From NCBI GenBank assembly GCA_019931105.1, contig JAIOUW010000001.1, forward strand, positions 1,488,001-1,552,000: a stretch of 64,000 bases of DNA, in the 5' to 3' direction. This document shows, piece by piece, positions 10,501 through 23,504 of the stretch (position 1 is the stretch's first letter; every line of letters begins with the position of its first letter). The notes under the pieces are model-generated. The model saw only the letters and a program-made list of their open reading frames with translations, did no database searches and was not told where the DNA came from. The translations under genes and the position numbers were made by a program. This stretch comes from Flavobacteriaceae bacterium NBU2977. Its GTDB lineage: Bacteria; Bacteroidota; Bacteroidia; Flavobacteriales; Flavobacteriaceae.

Positions 10501-11166
10501 TCCTTCGGAGGCATTGGTATCCGCATACAGATCATAACCCAAGGCCTCATTGATTTGATTATGGTCATCAGAAGCTCCCATCCAAGAATTCTGACCAACT
10601 ATGCGTGTCACAAAAATATTCTCTGCATTACTGGTAAGTGTTACCAAATAACCTTCGCGGCCAAAATATGAGGTTGATGATGTGGTGCTTTTTGTAGCGG
10701 TCCAACTTGTAGCCGTATTGGTAACCCTATAAAAATGTTCATTTAGAGGATTGTAAAAAGTCTCTTCGGCCACAAAACTGACCTGTCTTGTCTCAGGTGA
10801 ACAGATGGGGCCTGAGGTAATGGTCACATTCCTAAGAAAGGTTTGCCATTCCAGAGCCGTAAGAGTTCCTTTGAATACTATGGAACGTTCCCCGCTGTTC
10901 CAACCAGAAGTGGTTACCCCAGGGGGCAATGCTCCGTTATACCCCAGTTGGTCGGTTGCGGTAAAGGAGTTGGTAATGGAGACCGTAAAATCTGTGATAC
11001 TCCCACTCGACGTAATGGTAAGGTTTGGCGCCACCACAGTTGCGGTTTGAGCGGATATTGTATTTATGCCTGAATTACCAGAAACAGTAATTTGCGAATG
11101 AACGGTTGCAAAATTTAAAAAAAGTAATAGTAAAATTGCAAGGTTGAAACGGATTGGTGTACTCAT
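4579..11166 (-). CDS. giant multidomain type IX-secreted surface adhesin
   Basis: A 2195-residue exported protein. Approximate order: signal peptide 1-25; C-type lectin-like domain 115-305 (with WMGASDD, GEPNDYN, GDWNDF); Ig-like repeats 310-585; IPT/TIG 587-662; LamG-like 662-872; second IPT 873-958; a beta-propeller-like region 958-1215 with [13 protein letters not shown] repeats; cadherin-like 1218-1315; three 112-residue Calx-beta-like repeats 1317-1643; thrombospondin type 3 calcium-binding repeats 1645-2104; and a type B gliding-motility C-terminal sorting domain ([14 protein letters not shown] to the C-terminus) that marks it for type IX secretion. A TTG at 11178 is in frame, but the ATG at 11166 precedes the signal peptide directly. 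It is probably a calcium-stabilised, glycan-binding adhesin; the ligand is unknown. Confidence 0.9.
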   Translation of the reverse strand: MSTPIRFNLAILLLLFLNFATVHSQITVSGNSGINTISAQTATVVAPNLTITSSGSITDFTVSITNSFTATDQLGYNGALPPGVTTSGWNSGERSIVFKGTLTALEWQTFLRNVTITSGPICSPETRQVSFVAEETFYNPLNEHFYRVTNTATSWTATKSTTSSTSYFGREGYLVTLTSNAENIFVTRIVGQNSWMGASDDHNQINEALGYDLYADTNASEGKFYWVTGPEKGTQITTANGNGNSVPGVFQNWRTGEPNDYNNGTPGESFGHVYSGAGDWNDFPDSSNIVGIMEFGGMPNDQTTSTPLFTKDIAINGAPGGNITGGDVSVCAGSNSTVLTLNGLDGSVVRWESSDNNFIDTPTTINNTTTSLTVTNISTTTYYRAVVNTNAPTNCANLITSSTPIYVLEANAGNVFAENTTICAGSDVELQVSGQNGDIEKWQRSTDNINWTDIANTSTTLNETIASTGTHYYRVVVGIAACGSSVASSSKEITVVSGTPPTGGQVSSAVHGSTTNSGTLTLSGHTGTVVKWQQSTDNGIIWDNIANTSTTYNYSNITTKTLFRAQLTSGSCGNTFSNEGSVSILDAPVITSFDPKLAGNGETVTITGTGFTGTTAVSFGSIAAKSFTIDSDTQISAVVDTGASGSISVSNPAGNDSETGFIFKVAQYDFEGDALDETENNHDGTVVNSLTYQTGAQGQAICFDNGPGYVELPNNLIRNLSEFTISLRFKTTSTGAILGYQNVAANTANTPTNWIPILMITNDGKLKGTLWTTTPAAIQAISTNPVNDGNWHQVDFTASSNTVTIYVDGVVEASTTGAAVNHLDMSFNQLGFAYTNNYNQSSTTWEYFSGCLDDMVIVDKALTSQELEDITALPEPTITNFTPTDGEEGDTIVITGNNFDGATQVTFGGTDAASYTVDSSTQITATVGTGATGAIAVTTAGGMATANGFTYIFQDPVFTSPTSAFAVGAAVFAQDLNIQPQLPNAYGITFNNDGTKMFVSGIFPSEIAEYILSTPFDIGTASYEDSLNGMSGRTTGITFNDDGTKILYVGYNGGNNVVEYVMSTPYDISTASLGQSVAFSETGSYADMTFNADGSKMFLLSTNSIIFEYNLSTNYDVSTASYTNTSHSISQSSNHMEIDFNNDGSKLFVISIGGELLEYDLSTPYDIASLTFVGIPFDTDGQEGNPYALAFDNNGGRFYVTGATGEVHQYNLQASIDFDENSTVAITDVDANDGDGGATDVGITFSLVSGSDNDLFAIDVNTGVLTFISAPDFESPQDDGSDNTYEVTVVATDDSGSSQLEIKVVVNDIPEFVLDQTALTIDEDGGTATFTVVMDAMPNGNIVLDVASSDTAEATAGPTPLTFTPANWNTPQTVTVTGINDDIYRDDTATISVTVDDVNTVGALEGLDEKTVAITLTNDDTAAYTVSETTLTMNENAGTDTFTVVLDSEPTNDVVFDVSSDDTNEATVSAAQLTFTSANWDTPQTVTVTGVDDDIDRGDSATITIAVNGAGSDDSFDALADQSVAITLTDDDTAAYTVSETALTIDENAGTDTFTVVLDTQPTSNVAFDISSDDNNEATVSAAQLTFTSANWDTPQTVTVTGVDDDIDRDDSVTITVSVNGAGSDDAFDALADKSVAITLTDDDTDSDGDSILDPVDNCVSIANADQLDTDSDGEGNVCDTDDDNDGTPDTDDDFPLDPAEDTDTDGDGTGDNADTDDDNDGTSDTDDDFPLDDSEDTDTDGDGTGDNADTDDDNDGTPDSEDDFPLDENEDTDTDGDGTGDNADTDDDNDGTPDSDDDFPLDDSEDTDTDGDGTGDNADTDDDNDGTPDSDDDFPLDDSEDTDTDGDGTGDNADTDDDNDGTPDSDDDFPLDDSEDTDTDGDGTGDNADTDDDNDGTPDSDDDFPLDDSEDTDTDGDGTGDNADTDDDNDGTPDTNDDFPLDDSEDTDTDGDGTGDNTDNDIDGDGIPNDEDTYPNGEITDADNDGVPDAEDAFPNDPNESVDSDGDGQGDNSDDDDDNDGIVDSEDAFPWDPTEDTDTDGDGTGDNADDDDDNDGTPDTQDAFPTDSSEDTDNDGDGVGDNADTDDDNDGVVDSEDDFPTHSEPAIVPAEAFTPNGDGVNDAWVVPGIENYLNNTVKVYNRWGHEVFATKGYGNDWEGFYNRNREKLPSGSYLYIIDLGNGSTPIQGWIFINY
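5326..6165 (-). repeat. 105-bp tandem repeats encoding calcium-binding units
   Basis: Unit boundaries recur every 105 bases (5326, 5431, 5536, 5641, 5746, 5851, 5956, 6061), giving seven full 35-residue units plus a diverged edge copy. Each encodes an Asp-rich unit of the form [20 protein letters not shown]. Four consecutive units encode identical residues in their [13 protein letters not shown] part and are nearly identical in DNA, which indicates recent duplication or gene conversion. Confidence 0.9.
6238..7215 (-). repeat. 336-bp Calx-beta-like repeats within the adhesin
   Basis: Three copies of a 112-residue module recur with a 336-base period (for example GATGGCCACGGACT-like segments near 6250, 6587 and 6923). 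Copies one and two (nearest the repeats) are close in DNA, and the third is more diverged. Each begins YTVSET-like and contains [16 protein letters not shown]. Confidence 0.75.
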
Positions 11167-11494
11167 GATGAGACTCAATTTTGAAGTTTGGTTGTGTTAA
11201 GACTAATAGAAATATTTGGTCGATAAACTGTTTTATTTTATCGATTAACGGCATTGATATACAATTATTGCAGAAAAAGACTACAAAATAAGAAATATAA
11301 TATTTATAGTTATTTTTGGCATTTCGTTCTTGTGATAGTTTTTACAGATGGATCCCTATAGTGTATTTGTATATTCCTGAATGGCCACGGTCAACGAACC
11401 TGCTTTACCCAAATTTTCTTAACGGTAACATTTTGTTAGAAATTGGCTTTATAAGCCATATAGGGCTACTTTAGTGACCGTTAAATCAAACTGA
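11167..11494. other. divergent intergenic region, adhesin and phosphatase
   Basis: This AT-rich 328-base gap lies between two divergent genes and must hold both promoters. A weak candidate for the plus strand is TTTTTGG near 11311 followed by TAGTTTTT near 11336. I see no perfect TAnnTTTG on either strand close to a start codon, no RNA gene and no credible open reading frame. Confidence 0.4.
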
Positions 11495-12904
11495 ATGAAA
11501 CGACGTATTTTTTCAAGTGCCCTGTGCATGATTTTGGTGGTAATTGGTTTCATGGCACATCAAGACCCGGTATACGGGCAAAGCATACAAGAAGATGGTC
11601 ATGGGCATACCCATTATGTTGAACTTGATACCATAATCTCCCACAAATTGATTTTTCCTTCAAAGACGCCCGATCGGGTGATAGCGAACCTGACGGTGGA
11701 TCCGGCCCATAGTTTTGCGGTCAATTGGCGCACGAATCAGCTAGTGCAATCTGGAATTGTCGAAATCGCTCTGGCCACCGATGGCCCCGAGTTTTTATTG
11801 GAGGAAGTACAAAAGGTAAAGGCAAGATCTCAACAATTCGAAAACCAAAATAGCCGGGAACCTTTGGTCAAGGCCACTTTTCATTCCGCTGTCGTTTCAG
11901 GCCTTAGGCCCAATACGACCTATGTCTATCGTGTGGGCAATGGCGCCGAAGAAGACGGATATTGGAGCGAGTGGTTTCAATATACCACCGCATCCACTGA
12001 CATTGAAAAGCCATTTAGCTTCATATATTTCGGCGATGCGCAGAACAACGTAAAATCATTATGGTCAAGGGTCATTCGCAATTCATACAGGCAATTTCCG
12101 CATGTGGATTTTATGCTTCACGCCGGAGACCTGATCAATGACAGGGATGCCAACTTGGAATGGGGCGAATGGTTTTATGCCGGCAGTTTTATACATGCCA
12201 CTGTTCCGAGCATTATGACACCCGGCAATCACGAGTATCGCAATGGGGCGCTTTCTTCATTATGGAGGCCACAGTTCACATTGCCCGAAAACGGACCAAT
12301 GGATGTTTTAAAGGAAACCTGTTATGCGATCGACTATCAAAATATGAAGTTGATATCCATCGACGCCGAAGGTTTTGATGAGAATTTGGAAGCGCGTGCC
12401 GCCCAGATCAAATGGCTCGATTCCGTATTGAGCAACAATACCAAAAAATGGACGGCCGTAACCCTGCATTACCCTATTTTTTCAACGGCCAAAGGGAGGG
12501 ACAATAAAGAGCTGCGGGAAGGCCTGAAACCTTTGATGGACAAGTACAAGGTAGACTTGGTCTTGCAGGGGCATGACCATACCTATGCCAGGGGGTTTGT
12601 TGAGAACGAGGGAAAAGGATTGACGGTGGTCAATGATGCCGGAACCATTTATGCGGTTTCCGTAAGCGGACCCAAAATGTACGAATCAAAAGACCAAGAC
12701 TGGATGGTACGCCGAGGCGAGTATACCCAACTTTTTCAGATCATCACGGTTTCAAAAGACACCATACAATACGGGGCATACACCCCACTTGGCAGCCTTT
12801 ATGATGCTTTTGAACTGGTCAAGAAAAACGGTAAGAAACAGTTGATCAACAAAGTGCCCGACACCCCTGTTCGATTACGGCAAGATTTTATCAAGCAAGA
12901 ATAA
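11495..12904 (+). CDS. exported purple acid phosphatase-like metallophosphoesterase
   Basis: A 469-residue protein with a signal peptide (residues 1-29), an N-terminal fibronectin III-like domain of the purple acid phosphatase type (about 50-170, with the TTYVYRVG strand) and a calcineurin-like phosphoesterase domain. Metal-binding motifs are visible in order: YFGDAQNN, HAGDLIND, GNHEY, LHYP and QGHDHTYAR. The family hydrolyses phosphate monoesters in the periplasm or outside the cell; the true substrate is unknown. It stands alone on the plus strand and converges with the sorbosone dehydrogenase-like gene, 18 bases away. Confidence 0.85.
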   Translation: MKRRIFSSALCMILVVIGFMAHQDPVYGQSIQEDGHGHTHYVELDTIISHKLIFPSKTPDRVIANLTVDPAHSFAVNWRTNQLVQSGIVEIALATDGPEFLLEEVQKVKARSQQFENQNSREPLVKATFHSAVVSGLRPNTTYVYRVGNGAEEDGYWSEWFQYTTASTDIEKPFSFIYFGDAQNNVKSLWSRVIRNSYRQFPHVDFMLHAGDLINDRDANLEWGEWFYAGSFIHATVPSIMTPGNHEYRNGALSSLWRPQFTLPENGPMDVLKETCYAIDYQNMKLISIDAEGFDENLEARAAQIKWLDSVLSNNTKKWTAVTLHYPIFSTAKGRDNKELREGLKPLMDKYKVDLVLQGHDHTYARGFVENEGKGLTVVNDAGTIYAVSVSGPKMYESKDQDWMVRRGEYTQLFQIITVSKDTIQYGAYTPLGSLYDAFELVKKNGKKQLINKVPDTPVRLRQDFIKQE

Positions 12905-12922
12905 GGCTTTTACAGTTTAGGA

Positions 12923-14194
12923 TCAATAGGTCACTTTAAAAATGCTTCCACCAAAATCATCGCAGACATAGAGGGCGCCATCGGGTCCCTCTGCCAAGCC
13001 GCATGGTCGATGTTTTAAGGTATCGTCATCGGTCGGGTTTGCCAGATCGAATCCGGCAAAGTTGTCCAGGAAAATTTCCCAATCGCCGTCAGGTTTTCCA
13101 TTTTTGAACGGAACAAAGGCCACAAAAAAGCCTTTTTTGATTTCTTTCGATTGGTTGTGAAAGGCTATGAAGGCCCCATTTTTATATTTTTCCGGAAACA
13201 TGCTTCCCCTATAGAAAAGCACATCGTTCGGACCCAAGTGTGCCGGGAAGGCCACAACGGGCTCTAGAAATTTTTCGGCACTTTCCTTGTCGCCGTCACC
13301 TCCGTATTCAGGGGCGAGCACGCGTTTGTTCTTTTGATGGTCATAATAGGTCGATGGCCAGCCCGCATTGTCGTTTTCCTTTATTTCATAAAAGGTTTCG
13401 GCCGGCAGTTCGTCATTTTGTTTTTGGGAATACAGATCAGGATAAAAATTGCTAAATCCACCCCGGCCGTGATCGGTGGCGAACAGCGAATTGGTCTGGT
13501 GGTTCCAGGTAATGCCTACTGCATTTTTTAGTCCGGTCGCATATCGGGTTCCATCGACATAGGTCTGATCCAATTCATTGGCTTTGAATTTCCAGATGCC
13601 TCCGGCCGAATCCAATATGGTGCAGGGTATCATTCCCGCTTCGGCTTCATTGTTCCTGCAGGCATCGTTCCAAGAGCCAATGGTCACATAAAGGTTGCCG
13701 TTATCATCAATGGTAAAAGGCTTCGCATTGTCACGCCCCATATCGATAAGTCCTTCCACTATTTTTTCTGGATTATCCGTATCGATGATTTCGTGGTCAT
13801 CACTTAGTGCATAGCGATGTACTCCAGAATTGGAAGAAGCATAGAGGTACTTGCCCTTGGCTAGAATACCGGTGCCGGGAATCTCGGCAAAGTCCTTTTG
13901 CTCATCTATCGTGCCGTCATTGTCCTTATCCCTTAGCATAACGACACTCTTGCCATCTTTGAGAACCGAACGATTGGCGTAAATATCGCCGTTCTTCGCT
14001 ACGGTCAAATGGCGCACGGCACCCAAATCGACACCTATTTCTTGAACGGAAAATCCTTCAGGGGCTTTTAAAAAGGTCTCATTGACAACGACCTTTACGT
14101 TCTTTTTAGGGTCGCCTTTGCATTGCGTAATACATGATGCCAATACAACAACTGTCAACAATGATAATATTCTGATGGCTCGTGCTGGTTTCAT
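12923..14194 (-). CDS. PQQ/sorbosone dehydrogenase-like lipoprotein
   Basis: A 423-residue exported beta-propeller protein. The signal ends in a lipobox (VLASC, lipid-bearing Cys21). The propeller shows the soluble glucose/sorbosone dehydrogenase pattern: RHLTVAKNGDIYA, LKNAVGITWNHQTNSLFATDHGRGG, NDELPAETFYEI with NAGWPS, and GLAEGPDGALYVCDDFGGSIFKV at the C-terminus. Family members oxidise sugars with PQQ, but many homologues are uncharacterised and PQQ binding is not proven by what I see. The start ATG is followed directly by a charged n-region, which supports it. Confidence 0.8.
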   Translation of the reverse strand: MKPARAIRILSLLTVVVLASCITQCKGDPKKNVKVVVNETFLKAPEGFSVQEIGVDLGAVRHLTVAKNGDIYANRSVLKDGKSVVMLRDKDNDGTIDEQKDFAEIPGTGILAKGKYLYASSNSGVHRYALSDDHEIIDTDNPEKIVEGLIDMGRDNAKPFTIDDNGNLYVTIGSWNDACRNNEAEAGMIPCTILDSAGGIWKFKANELDQTYVDGTRYATGLKNAVGITWNHQTNSLFATDHGRGGFSNFYPDLYSQKQNDELPAETFYEIKENDNAGWPSTYYDHQKNKRVLAPEYGGDGDKESAEKFLEPVVAFPAHLGPNDVLFYRGSMFPEKYKNGAFIAFHNQSKEIKKGFFVAFVPFKNGKPDGDWEIFLDNFAGFDLANPTDDDTLKHRPCGLAEGPDGALYVCDDFGGSIFKVTY

Positions 14195-14375
14195 AAATTT
14201 GGTTTACAAGGTTGGTAGGCATTAAAGGTACCATTTCAACATGATTTTTGGCCTAAAAACTCAAAATTGGCACAAGAAGTTAAATTCCGCCATGCTTGGT
14301 TGCTTGGTAAATTACTTCAAATGGCTATAAATTGATTAAATTTCATTCCAATTCAAGAGTTCAAGTGATATCAAG

Positions 14376-18421
<4,046 letters not shown>

Positions 18422-18560
18422 CCCAAGAAGCCTTCTCGACCAATTCGATGTGAATGGCAAGCGCTAGTGGAAAGTCCGAACAAAAAATTGACGAATATTG
18501 ACCACCACATGGGTCAACATAATCACTTATTTTCTATCTTGTGCCTACCAAACCATTTGA

Positions 18561-18791
18561 ATGATACAGAACATCAAATCAATGTTCTCAAAGATGGACG
18601 ATACCTCCAGAAAGGATGCGTTTCGCTATTTAGAGGATGCGTTCGACCTGCAGCATGCCGAAGCGACCATCGGTACCTGGCTTTCAAATGGTGAAATACC
18701 TGAGGATTATCAGCCGAAAATAGTACTTGCTTTCCAGAACATACTTCGGGCGCAAGAGTTGCGGATTAGAAGGATCAAGGTCAATTTTTAA
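18561..18791 (+). CDS. small conserved protein, helix-turn-helix-like
   Basis: A 76-residue soluble protein I cannot name. It is rich in helix, and its middle (HAEATIGTWLSNGEIPEDYQPKIV) resembles a Cro/phage-type helix-turn-helix with a recognition region followed by PEDYQPKI, so it may bind DNA; this is inference. It sits between the beta-galactosidase gene and an IS remnant, on its own. No partner operon is visible. The start ATG follows another possible start at 18467 in a different frame, which I reject. Confidence 0.55.
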   Translation: MIQNIKSMFSKMDDTSRKDAFRYLEDAFDLQHAEATIGTWLSNGEIPEDYQPKIVLAFQNILRAQELRIRRIKVNF

Positions 18792-18848
18792 CGCTTAATT
18801 TAAGCTGGCGCCCCCTATTGTTTATGACATGATGTTATTAATGGGAAT

Positions 18849-20013
18849 TTAAAACCCGTTGATTTTCAATTGTTTAACTTTTAGTTCTTTGACATCTTTG
18901 TAATCGTAATCCGTAAGTATCTCTCTTACAGGGGTTTTGTCGAGTAGCGATATGTTCAATATCTGTAATATTTCATAGATTCTGCGCTTCGATCTGAGTT
19001 TGTTCCCAATTATGGCCACTAGGCAATATGAGATGATTGTGCAATAGATCTGAATCTTGACCGCGTTGACGGTCGTTCCCCAGAACGATTTAATCCTAAG
19101 GTGCTGTTTCATCCAATTGAAGAATAGCTCCACCTCCCAGCGTTTTTTGTACAGCAACGCGATTTCAAGGGCATCGAGATCGGTATTGTTGGTCAGGAAA
19201 ACGAATTCCCTTTGGGTCTCGCTGTCGTAATACTTGATATGCCTCAACTATTCGCCCCCCCTTTTTGGAATAATGCCCCTCCAATCTGCCGATCTGGTCG
19301 TATTTGACGCCCTTGGCCCTGTCCGCTGCCATTGAGTACATTCTCTTGAAATGGATGTTCTCCTTGGCCCGCGTAACGAATAAGCCATTTGAAGGGGGAC
19401 TTTGTACAGACGGGCAAAGTCGATGTACGCTTTGTCCATGACATAGAAGCTTCCGACCTCGAATGTTAGGATATCCAGCACGTTGACATCGTGGAGGCTT
19501 GCCTTGGAGATGTGGATGAAACTCGGCACGGACGTTCTTACATCATAAAGCGTATGGAGCTTTATCCCTCCCTTGGCCTTTCGGAACTCCGCCCACCAGA
19601 ACACGCTCAGGCAAAGGTCTATCGTAGTCGAGTCAAGGGCGTATAGGTTGCCCTCTAGATAGATCTCGAAATCGTCGCGGCAACAACTTTTCCTCGCCTC
19701 GCCTATCAGTACATAGGCGAACTCCTCGAAGATCCTGTAACTTCTTTTTTCGTGGCAGTTCCAAGGTTTCTCCGTGAAACGGTGGTTCCGAACCAGAGAT
19801 GGTAGTATTTGGGACGGTTTGCCTCAAGGCTCAACACCAGGTCGCGCATACTGTCCCGCGAGTTCAGCTGGCCGAAGACCATGCAGAGCATCTGGTTCTA
19901 ACAGGTAAAGCTCCGGACATATTTGTTTCCATCATGGGACTTGACGATACGGTCGAACACGCTGCGGGGCAAGAACTCGGTAATCTGGGAGAATACAAAT
20001 GGCCTTGGTTCAT
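18849..20013 (-). pseudogene. decayed IS4-family transposase
   Basis: The reading frame can be followed from an ATG at 20013 (MNQGH) to a stop at 18849, about 388 codons, only by repairing it. There is an early frameshift just after the start; a TGG-to-TAG nonsense change (FTC-stop-NQML); a shift at an A run near 19742; one near 19395 in a C/G run; and one near 19260 in a C/G run. The DDE residues remain readable: DSTTIDL, VMDKAYID and the IS4 signature YKKRWEVELFFNWMK (Y-2-R-3-E-6-K). Terminal inverted repeats were not resolved. It is not expected to transpose by itself. Confidence 0.88.
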
Positions 20014-20206
20014 AGATTTTTTGACAAAAATCCTATTTCCCGATTCAAATCGTCAAGCTATCGAAAACTATTGCAGATATCATGTACAAAGAATTTCAAA
20101 GAACTTAGATTAACTTTTAATGCCCACTAGTGGGTTTAAATATAAATTGAAAGAGGTATTAAATTATTTTGGGTTGAAAATTCATAGGCCGTATGACCCA
20201 TGGTCA

Positions 20207-21835
20207 TTAATCGAGTTTTCGCACAAAGGCCTTTATTTTGGGAATTGCCGATGCCGGCATGCTCAGTTCATCGACCCCCATATTTATAAAAGCTTCGGTC
20301 AAGGCGGTGTCCGCCGCTAGGCCGCCGCATATACCAACCCATTTTCCTTGGGCATGGGCCACCTTAACGACACCACGGATTATGTTTAGAATACCTGGCA
20401 CTGCCGCCGGGATATAATCAGAAACGGATGGATTGGTGCGATCGGCTGCCATTAGATATTGCGCCAGGTCATTAGTGCCAAAGGAAAAGAAATCTACATC
20501 CTCTACAAATTTTTCGGGCATTAGGGCAACATTGGGTATTTCCACCATGATACCCATCGGAATGGAAGAATTGGTCTTGAACCCCTCTTTTTGAAGACCC
20601 CTCATTTCCATTCGGACGGCAGCTTTGATTTCATGTAGATCCTCCGGCGTGGCGATCATGGGAAATAGCAAATGAATATTGTAAGCGCTGGACAATCGCA
20701 AAAGTGCTCTTATCTGTGGTTTAAGCAATTTTTCGTAGTGCTTGAACCCCAGTCGCAGTGCACGGGTACCCAAGGCCGGATTTTCTTCTTCATCCATTCC
20801 GATGTATGGGACTTTTTTGTCGGAACCGATATCTATTAAGCGAATGACGACTTCCTTGCCGGAAAGTTCGTCGAGCATCGCTTTATACATATTGAATTGT
20901 TCGTCTTCCGAAGGAAGTGTTTTTCGATCCATAAAACAAAACTCGGTTCGCAACAGGCCCACTCCATCTGCTCCGCGACGCTGGGCTTCCTTAGCTTCAT
21001 TGAAATTACCGATATTGGCGTAGACCTTAATCTTTTTGCCCGAGAGAGTCTCTGCAGGCAAATGACAATTTTTAAGATTGTCTTTTTCTGTTTGCCGATA
21101 GTTCAAACACTGTTCTTGGAAGGCTTCTAATGTTTTGGAGTCTGGATCGATAGTTACCGACCCTATTTCGGCATCTAAAAGAACCACCACGGATTTCTTA
21201 ATGAAATTTAAATTAGTACCGACGCCAACAATTGCAGGAATGCCCATAGCATTGTAAAGTATCGAAGTGTGGTCGGTCGTACCACCGTTGGAGGTTATGA
21301 TTCCGATTACGAATTCGCGATCAATAGTGGAAATTTGATGGATCGAGATCTGGTCGGCTACCAGAATTGCCGGTTTGTTCAACTGCAGTCCTTGGGTCAA
21401 CCTTCCTTGAAGTGATTTGATAACATCTTTAGCGACTTCGTCGATATCTTGAGCGCGGGCACTAAGGTATTCATCGTCTAGTTGCTCCAAGAGCTGAACA
21501 TACTCCTTAGCGACTGAATGCAATGCAAAATCAGCACAACAACTTTGGGTCGAAATAAGATTTTTGGTTTTGTCAATAAGTTCGGGATCTTCTAAAATTG
21601 AGATGTGCGCATCGTATATTTCCAAATCGCTTTTAGAAAGCTGCAATGACATTTTAGTTCTTAGATGGCGTATTTGCTCTTTTACGATTTCTAGGGAATC
21701 ATGAAATCGGCTGATCTCTGCCTTAGTATTCGCAACAGTTTTTTTTTCAATAACGAAGGAGGTATCGTTGTCGAGCAAAAAGACTTCTCCATAGGCCATG
21801 CCCGGAGATGCCGATATTCCTTTTATCGTACGAAT
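20207..21835 (-). CDS. ptsI: PTS enzyme I (phosphoenolpyruvate-protein phosphotransferase)
   Basis: Enzyme I passes phosphate from phosphoenolpyruvate to HPr. The active-site histidine lies in GGTTDHTSI, and the C-terminal PEP-binding barrel ends with the VGICGGLA cysteine motif. The only canonical start (ATG 21797-21799) would begin at MAYGEV and lose the conserved GISASPG strand, which is encoded in frame just upstream. An in-frame TGA at 21864-21866 bounds the frame, and no ATG, GTG or TTG lies between. Starting at the ATT at 21833-21835 gives MRTIKGISASPG, 542 residues, and places the active histidine at 189, as in E. coli. I therefore annotate from ATT. It begins 4 bases after the HPr stop, so translation is probably coupled. 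Confidence 0.85.
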   Translation of the reverse strand: MRTIKGISASPGMAYGEVFLLDNDTSFVIEKKTVANTKAEISRFHDSLEIVKEQIRHLRTKMSLQLSKSDLEIYDAHISILEDPELIDKTKNLISTQSCCADFALHSVAKEYVQLLEQLDDEYLSARAQDIDEVAKDVIKSLQGRLTQGLQLNKPAILVADQISIHQISTIDREFVIGIITSNGGTTDHTSILYNAMGIPAIVGVGTNLNFIKKSVVVLLDAEIGSVTIDPDSKTLEAFQEQCLNYRQTEKDNLKNCHLPAETLSGKKIKVYANIGNFNEAKEAQRRGADGVGLLRTEFCFMDRKTLPSEDEQFNMYKAMLDELSGKEVVIRLIDIGSDKKVPYIGMDEEENPALGTRALRLGFKHYEKLLKPQIRALLRLSSAYNIHLLFPMIATPEDLHEIKAAVRMEMRGLQKEGFKTNSSIPMGIMVEIPNVALMPEKFVEDVDFFSFGTNDLAQYLMAADRTNPSVSDYIPAAVPGILNIIRGVVKVAHAQGKWVGICGGLAADTALTEAFINMGVDELSMPASAIPKIKAFVRKLD

Positions 21836-21839
21836 GGTT

Positions 21840-22103
21840 TTAGCTATTAAAGTTGTTTTTCACTAATTCTATCAGGGCTTTCATGGCTTTTGATTCGTCA
21901 GTTCCGTTCGTAGTAATTTCAACGGTTGCATCGCTTTTTACACCTAAGGTCATTATGGCCAACATGCTTTTTCCGTTTATCGTTTTACCGTTGAAAGTGA
22001 CCTTTACCTCACTTTCGAAGCCACTGGCCTTTTTGGCAAATAGCGATGCCGTACGCGCATGAAAACCGATTTCATCGGTTATAGTCACGGTTTCTTTGAC
22101 CAT
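21840..22103 (-). CDS. ptsH: PTS phosphocarrier protein HPr
   Basis: An 87-residue HPr. His15 lies in the phospho-acceptor motif (GFHARTA), and Ser46, the regulatory site in some bacteria, is at the expected position (GKSMLAI). It carries phosphate from EI to the fructose-type IIA domain. It lies 5 bases after the IIB gene and directly before EI. No HPr kinase gene is in the window, so Ser46 control is not shown. Confidence 0.93.
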   Translation of the reverse strand: MVKETVTITDEIGFHARTASLFAKKASGFESEVKVTFNGKTINGKSMLAIMTLGVKSDATVEITTNGTDESKAMKALIELVKNNFNS

Positions 22104-22108
22104 TTTTG

Positions 22109-22417
22109 TTAGTTTAAAAGTTCTTCGGCCTGATCCATAATAGAGGATGGATTTCTAACGGCCTTATTTACGCTTACATCGAGAACGGGCTTTCCTTCAA
22201 ATCGACTTTGCCCTGCAATTTTGACCATTTTGGCAATTATCACAACATCGGCTCCATCAATTTGGTCCTGGGATAGTTTAATGGGAATCTTATGTCCGCC
22301 TTGTTCTTCAACGACTATTTCGTGGCCACGTTTCTTCGCTTCCTTTTTAAGGGCCATTGCCGCCATCTTGCTATGGGCAACCCCGGCCAAACAAGCTGTA
22401 ACTAAAGCTATTTTCAT
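22109..22417 (-). CDS. PTS fructose-type enzyme IIB
   Basis: A 102-residue IIB protein of the fructose family. The phospho-cysteine is Cys9 in VTACLAGVAHS. It takes phosphate from IIA and passes it to the sugar bound by IIC. The ATG at 22415-22417 starts exactly at the first beta strand (MKIALVTA); a longer frame from 22474 overlaps IIC and is not used. It is a stand-alone protein, unlike the fused IIBC of E. coli FruA. Confidence 0.9.
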   Translation of the reverse strand: MKIALVTACLAGVAHSKMAAMALKKEAKKRGHEIVVEEQGGHKIPIKLSQDQIDGADVVIIAKMVKIAGQSRFEGKPVLDVSVNKAVRNPSSIMDQAEELLN

Positions 22418-22433
22418 ATTAGAATAGTTTTGA

Positions 22434-23492
22434 TTAATCCATTTCTTCCTCTTCTTCCCTTTCGAGTTGGGCAATGTCCCTATTGCTCATACTCTTGAGA
22501 AGGTTGGCCACCAACGCGACCGTAATCGAGCCGATTACCACTGAAAGTACGAAAATTAAGGGTTTGTCGTAAAAAAACCATTGTGCAACACCCAAAACGG
22601 GCGTACTCAGTTCCAAAAGAAAATATCCGGCTATAATTCCCGCAACGGTAGACCCTATTGCCGTGGCGACGGTAACGCGCCATAAGTCTCCTGCCGCTAG
22701 CGGGATTACGATTTCGGTGAATCCACCGATAATGGAATATAGCCAAGAACTTTTGGCGTATTCTTTTTCGGTCTTGGTGTAAAGTTTCGGTCTCAAAAAA
22801 GTCGCCAAACACATGCCCAAAGGCGGTACGGTCACAATGGCACCGCATATACCGAGCGGTACAAATAGATCAATATCCATGACCGCGGTAGCAAAGGTAC
22901 TTTGGGTCTTGCTAAAGGGGCCACCGTAGTCTATTCCGCCCAAGAAGCCCATTACGGCACCTAAAATTCCAGAACCGCCCTCGCCAAGATTGGTCAGAAA
23001 ATCGGTCAAGAAGGCCATTAATGCGGCAATTGGAGGTCCGACAACATAGAACAGGAACAAGCCGACCAATATGGTGCTGAATACCGGGGCCATAAAACCC
23101 CATGTACTTTGCAGCATGCTCGGCAATTGTACTTTTAATAGCATATAAGTCACATAACCGACCAAGATTCCACCGAGCAAGGCGCCCAGGTAGCCGGTAT
23201 CGATTTGCTGTGCCAAGATACCGACAATGAAACCCGGAGCAATTCCGGGATTGTCACAAATACTATAAGCGGTATAGGCTGCCATTACCGGAACAAAATA
23301 ATGTAGCCCTATTTCCCCGATGTCCTTTAAGATCTTCCAGATGGTACCGTCGGCTATTTCCGTTCCTCCCAGCACGGCCAGACTACCTGCAACCCCACCG
23401 ATCAGAATAACGGGTAGCATATATGATACACCCGTTCTAAAGTGCATGCCGGTGTTTTTAAAGATAGTCTTGGTTTCTTCCCAGAATTTCAT
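22434..23492 (-). CDS. PTS fructose-type enzyme IIC (sugar permease)
   Basis: A 352-residue integral membrane protein, the translocating part of the system. Around nine to ten hydrophobic segments are visible, with the fructose-family landmarks SYMLPVILIGGVAGS, NPGIAPGFIVGILA and GGIDYGGPFSK. The tail is acidic (REEEEEMD). It transports and phosphorylates its sugar with IIA and IIB. The exact sugar cannot be read from sequence; a fructose-like hexose or a sugar acid is possible. Confidence 0.9.
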   Translation of the reverse strand: MKFWEETKTIFKNTGMHFRTGVSYMLPVILIGGVAGSLAVLGGTEIADGTIWKILKDIGEIGLHYFVPVMAAYTAYSICDNPGIAPGFIVGILAQQIDTGYLGALLGGILVGYVTYMLLKVQLPSMLQSTWGFMAPVFSTILVGLFLFYVVGPPIAALMAFLTDFLTNLGEGGSGILGAVMGFLGGIDYGGPFSKTQSTFATAVMDIDLFVPLGICGAIVTVPPLGMCLATFLRPKLYTKTEKEYAKSSWLYSIIGGFTEIVIPLAAGDLWRVTVATAIGSTVAGIIAGYFLLELSTPVLGVAQWFFYDKPLIFVLSVVIGSITVALVANLLKSMSNRDIAQLEREEEEEMD

Positions 23493-23504
23493 GATTGGCG
23501 ATCT

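Noticed and set aside
11178-11178. TTG start giving a 2199-residue adhesin
   Set aside because: The ATG four codons later leads straight into the signal peptide and needs no rare start.
18793-18848. Terminal inverted repeats of the IS4-family element
   Set aside because: Only a weak ACATGAT-like match exists between the two flanks, so the element's ends were not assigned.
19799-20113. A 104-residue plus-strand frame ending in a protein-like stretch
   Set aside because: It runs antisense through the N-terminal part of the decayed transposase, so most of it is a shadow, and the remaining tail is too short to support a gene.
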